A stretch of DNA of 64,000 bases from Mangrovivirga halotolerans (GTDB taxonomy: Bacteria > Bacteroidota > Bacteroidia > Cytophagales > Cyclobacteriaceae), in assembly GCF_026241165.1 (NCBI RefSeq), contig NZ_JAPFQN010000014.1, positions 1 through 64,000 on the forward strand, written 5' to 3'. The position numbers were made by a program, and so were the translations under genes. The notes beneath the pieces are model-generated. The model was not told where the DNA came from and searched no databases. It saw only the letters and a list, made by a program, of their open reading frames with translations. Shown here piece by piece: positions 35,893 through 44,646 of this stretch. Position 1 is the first letter of the stretch. Every line of letters starts with the position of its first letter.

Positions 35893-36501
35893 TTAAAGCG
35901 GTGTATGTTTATGCTTTAACCATCCTGTTATGGAATACCTGCTTTTATTTGTTTTCAAAACTTCATGAGGAAGTTCATCGCTTTTGAACAACACTAACCT
36001 TCCGGGCTGAGGGAGTACTTTTATTGGTCCTGATTCAGGATATATCATTAATTCTCCTCCGTTATTCTCTTCCCAGAATTCATTTAAGTAAAGAATCACC
36101 GTTAATAAGCGTCCGTCATTACTTTTAAACTGATCAATGTGCCTCTTGTAAAATGCTCCGGGAGGATAAACAGCAAAATGAAATTCACAATCATTAATAC
36201 TTAAAAAGCAATAACGATTTAATACTGAAATGAGTCGGTCTATTTCACTATAGAATTGATCAAGATCTGTATTTAAGCCTCTGCTAAGCCAAAGAATTTT
36301 ATCCTTTCTAATACTCTTAACTTTGGTTTGATTAAACCTGTCTCCTATTTCTGCTTCTTTAAATTCCCCTTCCAGATAATGGTTATCTATGATTTGCCGA
36401 AGTTTGGCAAGATAATCTGACGATATAAAATCATCACATATCGCAAAACCATTTTCGACAACCGTGTCGATCAATGGCAAAAAGTCAATTTTTGTTTTCA
36501 C
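35893..36501 (-). CDS. 2-oxoglutarate/Fe(II)-dependent oxygenase, prolyl-hydroxylase-like
   Basis: 202 aa, cytosolic. The double-stranded beta-helix core carries the iron facial triad H121-x-D123 (RHIDQF) and H179 (LPHEV), with R188 positioned to bind 2-oxoglutarate. The surrounding strings FHFAVYPPGAFYKRH and VILYLNEFW resemble the prokaryotic prolyl 4-hydroxylase (EGL-9/PHD-like) group, which modifies proteins such as EF-Tu in other bacteria; the target here is unknown. The start is GTG at 36501; no ATG is available before the core. It follows the zinc-ribbon gene by 27 nt. Confidence 0.87.
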   Translation of the reverse strand: MKTKIDFLPLIDTVVENGFAICDDFISSDYLAKLRQIIDNHYLEGEFKEAEIGDRFNQTKVKSIRKDKILWLSRGLNTDLDQFYSEIDRLISVLNRYCFLSINDCEFHFAVYPPGAFYKRHIDQFKSNDGRLLTVILYLNEFWEENNGGELMIYPESGPIKVLPQPGRLVLFKSDELPHEVLKTNKSRYSITGWLKHKHTPL

Positions 36502-36528
36502 TTATCAAAATAATGATAGCGAAATTAC

Positions 36529-36912
36529 TCAAATAACTGATGATTTTTCTACAATGCGTTGATTTTTTACAAGAATTAAATTGTTACCACCAATGTCGAT
36601 ATAACCCTGATCATAAACAAAGGTATAGGTATTTCCATTCTTAGCTTTATAAAAACTGGTAACATATGAAAAGTCAAAGCCATAAGCTATTAAAGTCTCT
36701 CGTGTTATTTTGGTTTTCCCATTTGGATTAAGCTGGTTTAAGATTCTGCGATTCTTTTGTAATCTGTAATTCACTCTTCTAATGAGATTATTTTCTCCTG
36801 AAGAGATTCTGTTGTTAAAAGTGCTCCTGCAGTGATCAGAACAAAATATCTTATCTGACCTGCTACCGGAATTGATGGAATTCCCGCATAGTTTGCAAGC
36901 TCTGGTCTTCAT
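36529..36912 (-). CDS. Small zinc-ribbon protein of unknown function
   Basis: 127 aa from the ATG at 36912. The N-terminus has a zinc ribbon with C6-x2-C9 and C24-x3-C28 (ACKLCG...FCSDHC), like the DUF2116-type zinc ribbons. The rest has a basic helical segment (about 40-60) and a C-terminal predicted beta region (TYTFVYDQGYIDIGG). Function not known; nucleic-acid binding is plausible from the ribbon and basic helix. It probably shares a transcript with the 2OG-oxygenase gene that follows on the same strand. Confidence 0.65.
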   Translation of the reverse strand: MKTRACKLCGNSINSGSRSDKIFCSDHCRSTFNNRISSGENNLIRRVNYRLQKNRRILNQLNPNGKTKITRETLIAYGFDFSYVTSFYKAKNGNTYTFVYDQGYIDIGGNNLILVKNQRIVEKSSVI

Positions 36913-37036
36913 AATAAAAAAGTATTGTTTTGGTTGATAATGTGCCAAAATAACACTTCTATCGAAAAAAGTAAACTATTTAAAGAAAATATATAAAATT
37001 TTCGCCACCTAATCACTCTAAAAAGTATTAACGGAT

Positions 37037-37546
37037 ATGGATATATTATTTTTTAAGAACATCAGGAAAAAGGTAATCGAAAAGCAGAATAAAAAGCATT
37101 TGATAAACCTGTGTGCATTAGCTATTGCAGATGGAACATTCGATGAATCGGAAAAGAAATACATCATTGCAATCGGTAATAATATGGAAATCCCGGATTT
37201 CGAAATTATGAAGATCATTAAATACAGCAGGGAAAATGCTGTTGTAATCAAAACCCGTCGGAACCTTTTTAGCAGAAAAAAGCTATCGGAATACTATGCC
37301 CTGATATTATCCGATGGAGTTATACATCCAAATGAAGCACGATTAATCAATCATATTGGTTTAAAATGGGGCTTTAATGAAAGTCAAACCAGTAAAATAA
37401 TAACAAAATGTAAAAATTATATTGGCCCCTCTAATGTTAAGGCAAACATATCAAAGAGACTTGAGTTTTTATTAACTGATTTTTACCAAATCTTTGACAA
37501 AATAAGTTCCACTATAAATAATCAGGTTCATATATTTGCAGTGTGA
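37037..37546 (+). CDS. TerB-like helical protein
   Basis: 169 aa, mainly alpha-helical, with two copies of a TerB-like acidic motif: ALAIADGTFDESEKKYI (about 30-46) and ALILSDGVIHPNEARLI (about 87-104). The AxADGxxxxxE pattern is that of tellurite-resistance TerB relatives, which are thought to bind divalent metal with these acidic loops. No ter operon is present. The stop overlaps the GTG start of the TauE/SafE gene (GTGA), so the two are coupled. The match to TerB is by eye and of medium strength. Confidence 0.6.
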   Translation: MDILFFKNIRKKVIEKQNKKHLINLCALAIADGTFDESEKKYIIAIGNNMEIPDFEIMKIIKYSRENAVVIKTRRNLFSRKKLSEYYALILSDGVIHPNEARLINHIGLKWGFNESQTSKIITKCKNYIGPSNVKANISKRLEFLLTDFYQIFDKISSTINNQVHIFAV

Positions 37547-38298
37547 GTTTACCTGTAATTGATTATTTTTTATTATTTGGTGTCGGTATTGTAGCCGGCT
37601 TCATTAATGTTATCGCCGGAGGGGGCAGTTTTTTTGTTTTACCTCTTATGATGTTTATCGGAATTCCACCAGCAGTGGCCAATGCAACAAACCGGGTAGC
37701 TGTATTATTACAGAGCATTTCAGGAGTTGCAGGTTTTAAAAGCAAGGGAGTAAATATCGGCCGGTTTAGTATCTACCTTTCAGTCTCTGCATTGATAGGA
37801 GCCGTTATAGGTACCCAGTTAGCGATAGAAATTGATCCAAACCTCTTTAAAAAATCTATATCCATTTTCATGCTAATTCTGGTGTTTTTCACTGTTTTAT
37901 TCACAAAACACCATTATAAACCGGAAGAAGCCCTGCTCAGAGGAAAAAACCTGATATTTTCTATTATCATATTCTTTTTTATTGGCATTTATGGCGGTTA
38001 TATACAGGCTGGTGTTGGTTTTTTGATAATGGCAGCTTTAACCGGGATTAATAAACTAGATCTCGTCAGAACCAACAGCATTAAGATGTTTGTTAACGTA
38101 GTTTATACTGCTATTGCATTAATAATATTTGCCTATCAAATCAAGATCGAATGGACTGCAGGCCTATGGCTTGCAGCTGGAAATATGCTTGGAGCATGGA
38201 TTTCCAGCCGATGGTCTGTGAATACAGAAAGTAAAACTTTAAAATATGTAACTCTGGGAGTTTTTGTTATCCTTGCTGTTGCTTTATGGTTCTATTGA
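37543..38298 (+). CDS. TauE/SafE family membrane exporter
   Basis: 251 aa with about eight membrane segments. The first half carries the GxxAGFINVIAGGGSFFVLPLM signature and the second half the related GGYIQAGVGFLIMAAL, as in the sulfite exporter TauE/SafE family (formerly DUF81). It exports a small organic or inorganic anion; sulfite or sulfoacetate are family precedents. The start is GTG at 37543, overlapping the TerB-like gene by 4 nt. Its 3' end overlaps the convergent trmB gene by seven bases. Confidence 0.87.
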   Translation: MSLPVIDYFLLFGVGIVAGFINVIAGGGSFFVLPLMMFIGIPPAVANATNRVAVLLQSISGVAGFKSKGVNIGRFSIYLSVSALIGAVIGTQLAIEIDPNLFKKSISIFMLILVFFTVLFTKHHYKPEEALLRGKNLIFSIIIFFFIGIYGGYIQAGVGFLIMAALTGINKLDLVRTNSIKMFVNVVYTAIALIIFAYQIKIEWTAGLWLAAGNMLGAWISSRWSVNTESKTLKYVTLGVFVILAVALWFY

Positions 38299-38951
38299 TC
38301 CCACTGAAATTTCAAATATTTAATTGAAAACCCCTTTTCATAAAACATTTTTTCAAACCTGGTTTTGATACCGTGGTGTTCATCCATAAATTCAGAATGA
38401 TATAGATCTCTCGTATAGGAAAGATTCTTAATATCGTTTCTTTCAGAAAGTACTTCAAGGGTATAATCAAATAATCCAGGATTATCAGTTTTAAAAAATA
38501 CCCACCCCTCCTTTTGCATTACTTTCTTATACATATCGAGAAACCTTGGTGAAGTGAGTCTTCTTTTAATATCCCTCTTTTTAGGTCTTGGATCGGGAAA
38601 TGTAATCCAGATATCATGAACTTCTCCATCAACAAAAAATTTCTCCAGAAGCTGTATCTGGGTTCGCAAAAAAGCCACATTATTTAAATCTTCTTCCTCG
38701 GCTTCTTTACTCCCATACCATATTCGATCTCCTTTTATATCAACACCAATAAAATTCCTTTCAGGATAATGCCTGGCAAGACCGGTAGTATATTCTCCCT
38801 TACCACAGGCTAATTCTAATGTGATGTGATTTTCATTTTCAAAGTACTTCCCGTGCCAGTTTCCTTTTATTTCCTCGTATCCCGGTTTCTCCGGCTCAAA
38901 AATGTTTGCTCTTTCTCTATTCTCAGCAAAGCGCTTTTGCTTATTTCTCAT
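38292..38951 (-). CDS. trmB: tRNA (guanine-N7)-methyltransferase (TrmB)
   Basis: 219 aa, cytosolic SAM-dependent methylase that forms m7G46 in tRNA. The SAM-binding motif ELACGKGEYTTGLA (about 46-60), GVDIKGDRIW, and the family-diagnostic ITFPDPRPKKRDIKRRLTSPRFL segment are intact, as is the C-terminal region. The start overlaps the folC 3' end by 11 nt, so translation is likely coupled. It is the last gene of the long leftward block that begins upstream with SPOR and ExbB genes. Confidence 0.94.
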   Translation of the reverse strand: MRNKQKRFAENRERANIFEPEKPGYEEIKGNWHGKYFENENHITLELACGKGEYTTGLARHYPERNFIGVDIKGDRIWYGSKEAEEEDLNNVAFLRTQIQLLEKFFVDGEVHDIWITFPDPRPKKRDIKRRLTSPRFLDMYKKVMQKEGWVFFKTDNPGLFDYTLEVLSERNDIKNLSYTRDLYHSEFMDEHHGIKTRFEKMFYEKGFSIKYLKFQWDQ

Positions 38952-40182
38952 AATCTAATTCATTCAATTCAGCGACAACAAAAGTACTACCGCCAATGTA
39001 TAGTGCATCCGATTCTTCCAGATCTTTTCGTGCATCAATTACAGCTTCATTTACACTATCATAATAACCATTTACAACAATATCCGGAGTCACTCTTGGT
39101 TTCAGATCAGCTACTTTTAAACCACGAGGTACATTCGGCGTACAAAAATAATACACAGCATTTTTAGGTACTAGTTCTAATACCTCTTCCACAGCTTTAT
39201 CTGAGACAAATCCCATCACGAACCGATACCTTTTAGCCTTTCTGGCCAAAAATTGCTGAATTGTTTCTCTTAATCCTTCGACATTATGAGCAGTATCACA
39301 AACTACAAATGGTTTTTCAGACAAAATCTGCCATCTTCCCTGTAACCCCGTATTAGACACCACCTTTGAAAGCCCTTCGTTAATTTTGGGGAGAACAAAT
39401 CCTTTTTCTTTCAATTCATCTATTACAGCCAGTACTCCCGGTAAGTTTCTCAGCTGATATTCACCTTTTAGATCCAGTGAATACTTCTTTAGGTCGGTTA
39501 GGGTAAACTTGTCAGCGGCAAAAATTATATTGCTCTTGTTTTCGTTAGCTTTAGCTTTAAAAACATCTGCTATTTCAGGTTGAGTTTCACTTATGACCAC
39601 ATCGATTCCCGGCTTTATAATTCCGGCCTTTTCCCCTGCTATTTGCTGCAAAGTATTACCGAGCATCTCCTTATGATCTAACCCAATATTAGTGATCAGA
39701 GAAACTAATGGAGTAATTATATTAGTGGAATCAAGTCTACCACCTAAACCAACTTCTATTACTGCTATATCCACTTTCTGATCGGCAAAATATTTGAAAG
39801 CAAGTCCGACAGTCCATTCAAAAAACGAAGGTTTTAAATGCTCTACTTGTGTCTTATACTTTTCGACAAAATCTATGATGTATTGCCTGGAAATCAGCAG
39901 TCCGTTGATTTTCACCCGTTCCCGGAATGATTTAAGATGTGGAGAGGTATAAAGCCCTGTTTTGTATCCATTTTCCTGTAAAACAGAAGCAATCATGTGA
40001 GATGAGCTTCCCTTACCGTTAGTACCGGCAATATGAACTGTCTTAAATTGATCCTGTGGATCACCCAGGATCTTACAAAATTCCTGAATATTACCAAGAC
40101 CAGTCTTAAAAGCAACTGTTCCCATCCGTTGATACATGGGCAATTGCTCAAAAAGATATTCTTCTATTTGCTCGTAGGTCAT
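38941..40182 (-). CDS. folC: Folylpolyglutamate/dihydrofolate synthase (FolC)
   Basis: 413 aa from the ATG at 40182 (a GTG just upstream is less likely). It joins glutamate to dihydropteroate or folates using ATP. The Mur-ligase-type P-loop HIAGTNGKGSSSHM (about 50-63), GLYTSPHLKSFRERVK, the VIEVGLGGRLDSTNI region and the LITNIGLDHKEMLGNT motif are all clear. The gene lies 34 nt after tonB; adjacency of folC to exbBD-tonB is seen in other Bacteroidota. It overlaps trmB by 11 nt. Confidence 0.93.
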   Translation of the reverse strand: MTYEQIEEYLFEQLPMYQRMGTVAFKTGLGNIQEFCKILGDPQDQFKTVHIAGTNGKGSSSHMIASVLQENGYKTGLYTSPHLKSFRERVKINGLLISRQYIIDFVEKYKTQVEHLKPSFFEWTVGLAFKYFADQKVDIAVIEVGLGGRLDSTNIITPLVSLITNIGLDHKEMLGNTLQQIAGEKAGIIKPGIDVVISETQPEIADVFKAKANENKSNIIFAADKFTLTDLKKYSLDLKGEYQLRNLPGVLAVIDELKEKGFVLPKINEGLSKVVSNTGLQGRWQILSEKPFVVCDTAHNVEGLRETIQQFLARKAKRYRFVMGFVSDKAVEEVLELVPKNAVYYFCTPNVPRGLKVADLKPRVTPDIVVNGYYDSVNEAVIDARKDLEESDALYIGGSTFVVAELNELDYEK

Positions 40183-40216
40183 CACCGTAATTTAAAACGG
40201 TGACAAAGATAGTAAG

Positions 40217-41083
40217 TTATTGGCTTTTAATAATGAAAGTTACCTTACCTTTTGTTCTGGGTTTTGCTGGTAAACTACCGGTCTGATGAAAGGTAGTCTC
40301 TTCTAATTGTCTTTGATAGAAAATAACAATATCAGGACTCACGGTACTCTCTAGTGGCTCTGTATGAATTACATAACCATCAGCATCAATGGTAAACTCA
40401 AAGACGATTCGACCACTCTGATCTGAATCATCTCTTTTATCTGGTACACGATCCCATGTCCAGCCGGTTATATCCAGTTGTGGGCCACCACCACCGCCTC
40501 CGGATGTACCTTTATAAATATATCTTTGATCTACACTTTCCGGATCACCTTTATCCCCTTGCTGATCGCTATCGTCACCATCACTTTTTTTACTTGCTCC
40601 ACTACCCTCTCCTTTTTCAGTACCCGGATAAATCGGTGCTTTGACTGTTTCTTTTTTAGTTTCAGTCTTCGTTTCGGTTTTAGTGGTTGTTTTCTTCGGC
40701 TGAGGTTCAACTGGAACTGCATCTTCACTTTCAGAAACATCTTCTACAGGCTCAACAGGTTCTTCTGTCTCCACTACTTCTGTAGGCTCTGAAGTTTCTT
40801 CCACCGGTTGTTCGGTCGGTTCCTCTACTGCTTCTTCGACTGGAGAAGGCTCATCTTCAGCTTCAGACTCAGGAGCTTCGATATTGTCCTGATCATCACC
40901 ACTTCCTACATCATCCATACCCATATCTATTTCTATACCATATTGAGGTAATGGAGGATTAGGTTCTTTCCACGCTAAAAGAAATGCAAATAAGACTAAA
41001 AGGACACCATGAATGGCAATTGTTATCACCATTGATTTCTGCTTATCCTTCTTTCTTGCTATTTCGTCCTCGCGCTTTATCAT
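40217..41083 (-). CDS. TonB-like energy transducer
   Basis: 288 aa. A short cytoplasmic N-terminus, one membrane span (about 19-38), a long periplasmic linker very rich in Glu, Pro, Thr and Val (about 55-160), a Gly-rich segment, and a C-terminal domain (about 205-288) with the RIVFEFTIDADGYV and GKVTFIIKSQ strands of the TonB_C/TolA fold. It should carry energy from ExbB/ExbD to an outer-membrane partner. ExbD ends two nt upstream. The Pro/Glu-rich spacer is longer and more acidic than in E. coli TonB. Confidence 0.85.
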   Translation of the reverse strand: MIKREDEIARKKDKQKSMVITIAIHGVLLVLFAFLLAWKEPNPPLPQYGIEIDMGMDDVGSGDDQDNIEAPESEAEDEPSPVEEAVEEPTEQPVEETSEPTEVVETEEPVEPVEDVSESEDAVPVEPQPKKTTTKTETKTETKKETVKAPIYPGTEKGEGSGASKKSDGDDSDQQGDKGDPESVDQRYIYKGTSGGGGGGPQLDITGWTWDRVPDKRDDSDQSGRIVFEFTIDADGYVIHTEPLESTVSPDIVIFYQRQLEETTFHQTGSLPAKPRTKGKVTFIIKSQ

Positions 41084-41085
41084 TC

Positions 41086-41481
41086 TTATTTATCAGGTGT
41101 CGTTGCTATTGAAACTTTCGCTTTTAATGAAGTCGCAATACCGGCGATCTCTACAAAATGTTCTGTCGGTACTGACTTATCAATATATAACGAAACTGTC
41201 GGAGTCTCGGTTTTCCCGATTTCGTTTCTCAGCATAGGCTCAATCTCTTTCCTGCTTACTTTTTCACCGTTAAAATAATATTGAAGATCATCAGTAATAG
41301 CTACTTTGATTACCGGGTTACTATACGTATTACTTTTCGACTTAGGTAAATTAACGGGTAAAGCCATCGGATCAACTACAGTTGAAGTCAGCATAAAAAA
41401 GATCAGCAACAAGAATATGACATCAGTCATCGATGACATATTGAAAGTTGGATCGACTTTGTGTTTTGACTTTAGTGCCAT
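41086..41481 (-). CDS. exbD: ExbD/TolR biopolymer transport protein
   Basis: 131 aa. A short cytoplasmic N-terminus, a single membrane span (about 15-36; MTDVIFLLLIFFMLTSTVV) with the key proton-path Asp D19, and a periplasmic ExbD/TolR domain. The span sequence is characteristic of the family. It forms the inner-membrane proton channel with ExbB, whose gene ends two nt upstream; tonB begins two nt downstream, so the three are tightly coupled. Confidence 0.93.
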   Translation of the reverse strand: MALKSKHKVDPTFNMSSMTDVIFLLLIFFMLTSTVVDPMALPVNLPKSKSNTYSNPVIKVAITDDLQYYFNGEKVSRKEIEPMLRNEIGKTETPTVSLYIDKSVPTEHFVEIAGIATSLKAKVSIATTPDK

Positions 41482-41483
41482 AA

Positions 41484-42173
41484 TTATTTGTTCGGCTCTT
41501 GTAAAAGATCAATGAATTCGACAGAAGTATACTCCATTCTGTGCACAACCTTGAGCACTCTCGCTACAAGATAATTATACCCCAGATAAGCCAGAATACC
41601 GATAAAAAGTCCACAAGCAGTGGTAATCAGTGCTTCGTAAATACCTGCAGATAATTGCTGAGGAGTTAATGCCCCTTCGATCTTAGTAATGTCCATAAAA
41701 GCGGTGATCATACCGGTAACAGTACCAAGGAAACCCAGCATCGGAGCAGCACCAGCGATAGTAGCAAGCAGGTTCAGATTCTTCTCTAACCTGTAGATTT
41801 CGATCTTACCAACATTCTCAATGCTCACTTCAATGTTTTTCAGGGAAGATCCAATTCGGTCTATCCCCTTTTCGATCATCCTGGCGATCGGAGTGTTTTC
41901 AGCCTTGCAAATACTCTTTGCCCCTGAGATATCCCCGGAGGTCACCGTATGTCTGACACGCTCCATAAGATCTGCAGAATCTTCATCCGCTCGTCTGATA
42001 GTAAATATTCTTTCAAAGAAAATATAAACGGCGGCGAGCTGTAATAAACCAAGAGGTAATAACCACCATCCGCCTTTTTGTAATAATTCTAAAAATGTTA
42101 GTGATTGTTCAGACGACATAGATTGCATAGCCAGCGAATCTGACGTCTGAGTCAGTTGCAAAAGTAAGCTCAT
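41484..42173 (-). CDS. exbB: MotA/TolQ/ExbB proton channel protein
   Basis: 229 aa with three membrane segments (about 35-55, 132-156 and 172-196). The conserved APMLGFLGTVTGMI segment and the YEALITTACGLFIGI segment carry the Thr residues of the TolQ/ExbB/MotA proton path. Energised by the proton gradient together with ExbD. The gene follows the SPOR gene by 7 nt. ExbB and TolQ cannot be separated by eye. Confidence 0.92.
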   Translation of the reverse strand: MSLLLQLTQTSDSLAMQSMSSEQSLTFLELLQKGGWWLLPLGLLQLAAVYIFFERIFTIRRADEDSADLMERVRHTVTSGDISGAKSICKAENTPIARMIEKGIDRIGSSLKNIEVSIENVGKIEIYRLEKNLNLLATIAGAAPMLGFLGTVTGMITAFMDITKIEGALTPQQLSAGIYEALITTACGLFIGILAYLGYNYLVARVLKVVHRMEYTSVEFIDLLQEPNK

Positions 42174-42180
42174 AAATTTT

Positions 42181-42837
42181 TTAATATTTCAACACCCATA
42201 CTTCAGACCCATACTCGCCCTTATATCCTTCAGCCTGCTGTACACCTTCCTGATAAGTGTCAAAAGATTCAACGGCTACTCTGTAGAATCTGGTTTTTCC
42301 GTAAGGCTCAATGATATAAGACGTAAGTCCATCATCTTTTCTTTCATTGGCAAAATCCATAGCCTGATCTTTGTCGAAGAAACTGCCAACTACAACATAT
42401 GAACGACCTGTTCTGCTTTTTAGTACATTGATTGTTCCTTCAGCCGGAATATTTTCCTGTGCAGCTCTTGCAGAGTCTAATGCTCTTTGTCTTTCAGCTT
42501 CTAATTCTGCCTGTCTGGCCTGTTCTTCTTTCAACTTCTGGTCTTCCAACTCTTGTTGTCGTTGTCTTTCTGCCTCAGCTATTCGATCTGCTTCCTGGTT
42601 TGGTTTAATCACAAAAAACCATATTGCAAATCCGGCGGCAATCAAAAGAACGATAATCACTGCGGCAATTAATCCCGTATTGGAATCATCATTCTTTTTC
42701 TTATATGAACTTGTCTGTTTTCTTTGAGATTGCTGCTGGCCTTCAGCTTTTGCAGGTTTGTCTCTATCTATCGGATCGTATGACTGATTTTCCGGCAACC
42801 CGTAATCAGAATCTTTAGACCTGTACTTTTGCTCCAT
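42181..42837 (-). CDS. SPOR-domain membrane protein
   Basis: 218 aa. A polar cytoplasmic part (about 1-50), one membrane span (about 53-74; TGLIAAVIIVLLIAAG), a Gln/Glu/Arg-rich helical linker (about 80-125) and a C-terminal SPOR domain (about 140-218; YVVVGSFFDKDQAMDFA, RFYRVAVESFDTYQEG). SPOR domains bind denuded glycan strands at division septa. It heads the exbB-exbD-tonB-folC-trmB block, which suggests that the energised system works at the cell envelope, perhaps during constriction. A promoter match lies just upstream. Confidence 0.88.
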   Translation of the reverse strand: MEQKYRSKDSDYGLPENQSYDPIDRDKPAKAEGQQQSQRKQTSSYKKKNDDSNTGLIAAVIIVLLIAAGFAIWFFVIKPNQEADRIAEAERQRQQELEDQKLKEEQARQAELEAERQRALDSARAAQENIPAEGTINVLKSRTGRSYVVVGSFFDKDQAMDFANERKDDGLTSYIIEPYGKTRFYRVAVESFDTYQEGVQQAEGYKGEYGSEVWVLKY

Positions 42838-42883
42838 GATATTAATTTGCTGACAGTTTTTAAAAAATTTAAAGTTTCGAGTG

Positions 42884-42913
42884 TAAACTTAATTTAAATA
42901 AATTATACCTCAA
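42884..42913 (-). promoter_or_regulatory. Possible promoter of the SPOR-exbBD-tonB block
   Basis: On the minus strand TTG (42913-42911), 19 nt, then TAAGTTTA (42891-42884), one mismatch from TAnnTTTG. The leader to the ATG at 42837 would be about 40 nt. Confidence 0.4.
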
Positions 42914-42962
42914 AAACCTAAAGTAAACACTTTTTTAACCCAAATCAAGTATTTAGGCTTAA

Positions 42963-44639
42963 TTAAAAGCTATAAGTCAGACCAGCAAGGAATTGCACTT
43001 TCTTGTTACGGTAATTTAAATAACGTTCATAATCATTATTCAATAAATTATACCCTTCTAAAAAAATGCTGAATCTTGGAGAAAACAGATAGGATATTTG
43101 AGCATTCAGATCAAGTATATTATCCAACTGCACTATATCATCCTGAGCCGGATTTAAGGCCTCGATCTGTCCCATGTAGTAAGCACCCAAACCCACATGA
43201 AGTTTATCATAAAAGTTATATTGTGCTACAAGGTCAAATTTATAGGTAGGTTTATGCCATGCCCCCAGCAATTCATCCAAACCGTAATTAAAAACATCCA
43301 TTGATAACTGGATATTGCCATTTTCGTTAAATTGATATCTTCCGTTAGCATAGAAATTAAATACAGCCACAGCATCATTGTTATATACTATCTCAAATTT
43401 TGATGTATCCGCTGCACTATTGTTGAAAAAGCCCATATTTAAATAGCTACCTGCTCTGAATCCTACACTATAAGCATAATTTTTGTTCTGTCCCCTGATA
43501 CCTCCATCAAATTCAAAGGTTTTTATTTCCTGTCTTATATCGAGATTAGAGCCCAGATAAGGATTGTCGGCAACATATCCTTTATAGGTTTGCTTATTAA
43601 TACCTCCGGAAATACCTGCATACACACTGATCATCTCCTGAAGGTCATATTCGGCAAATAACTGAGGGAAAAACCTGAGATCTTTTTGATTATCGCTTAT
43701 GGTATCATCTTCATACGCTACCGTCACACCTGCTCTTATCCTGAAATCATTCCAGTGAAAGTAGTATGAAGGAGTAAACTGAAAAAGATTTCTTTTATCT
43801 GTCCGGGTTGTATCCTTTAAACTACTGTGCCATAATTCGAGATCAATCTGTAAATTTTGTTCATCATTAACATGCCAATCTGCATGTCCTTCAAGACCGA
43901 CCTGGGTTTCAGAGTCTTCAAAGTCAGACCAGAACCTGTTTGCTCTTGTTGTGAAGTTGTAATTAAAATCTTTAGTTTCCTGGTAAGTCCCGAAGTCAAT
44001 TTCAAGACCTATATTTTTGTATTTTTGTGTAATATCTTTTTTATCAACTTCAAGAGAAGGATCATAACCGTAATAATGATATTTATCAAGACTACCAATT
44101 AGAGTTCCTCCTACCTGCAATCCATTATCCATATATTTACCACTCAGCTCAATGTCTGTATTCCCGAAAGCTGCATTTTCATCATATGGTTCCGGCCCTT
44201 TACCTGAACTATTATGAAATACCCTGGCTCCCAGTATCAGGTTTTCGCTACGTTTATTGTTAACTAATATTTTCAAATAAGGAGTGGCATAATTACCAAA
44301 CCCAGCTTTCACAAAATTACCGTATAGCTTTTCAATAGGTTCCGTATTAATCCGTAATGGCCTTATTGGAATTAAGGCAGGCAATTGTTTTATCTCAAGC
44401 TTTGGAATAGTGTAATTAACTTTTAAGTCTTTTTTATCAGCCTCAGACTCTTCAGCGGTTACAAAAATCTTGGATGCTTTTGGAACGGTAAGCTCCTTAT
44501 TCTTTTCTATAACGATATTAGTCGGATCAATGCTATCCGCTTTTTCAGGTTTATCATTTTTCTTATCTCCGTCCTGGGCTGTTATAGTAACAGAGGTAAA
44601 AAGTAAGAATATGTATATTGGAATGAATTTAATATTCAT
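42963..44639 (-). CDS. Plugless outer-membrane beta-barrel, TonB-receptor-like
   Basis: 558 aa with a signal peptide (about 1-21). A linker of about 80 residues (Pro-rich, IKQLPALIPIRPLRINTEP) leads into repeated amphipathic strands through to a terminal aromatic (FLAGLTYSF), as in outer-membrane barrels of the TonB-receptor type. No plug domain or TonB box is visible, so it is not a standard TonB-dependent transporter. It follows the TPR gene by 7 nt and is therefore probably its partner. A 125-nt gap with a candidate promoter separates it from the SPOR gene. Confidence 0.78.
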   Translation of the reverse strand: MNIKFIPIYIFLLFTSVTITAQDGDKKNDKPEKADSIDPTNIVIEKNKELTVPKASKIFVTAEESEADKKDLKVNYTIPKLEIKQLPALIPIRPLRINTEPIEKLYGNFVKAGFGNYATPYLKILVNNKRSENLILGARVFHNSSGKGPEPYDENAAFGNTDIELSGKYMDNGLQVGGTLIGSLDKYHYYGYDPSLEVDKKDITQKYKNIGLEIDFGTYQETKDFNYNFTTRANRFWSDFEDSETQVGLEGHADWHVNDEQNLQIDLELWHSSLKDTTRTDKRNLFQFTPSYYFHWNDFRIRAGVTVAYEDDTISDNQKDLRFFPQLFAEYDLQEMISVYAGISGGINKQTYKGYVADNPYLGSNLDIRQEIKTFEFDGGIRGQNKNYAYSVGFRAGSYLNMGFFNNSAADTSKFEIVYNNDAVAVFNFYANGRYQFNENGNIQLSMDVFNYGLDELLGAWHKPTYKFDLVAQYNFYDKLHVGLGAYYMGQIEALNPAQDDIVQLDNILDLNAQISYLFSPRFSIFLEGYNLLNNDYERYLNYRNKKVQFLAGLTYSF

Positions 44640-44646
44640 AAAAAGT

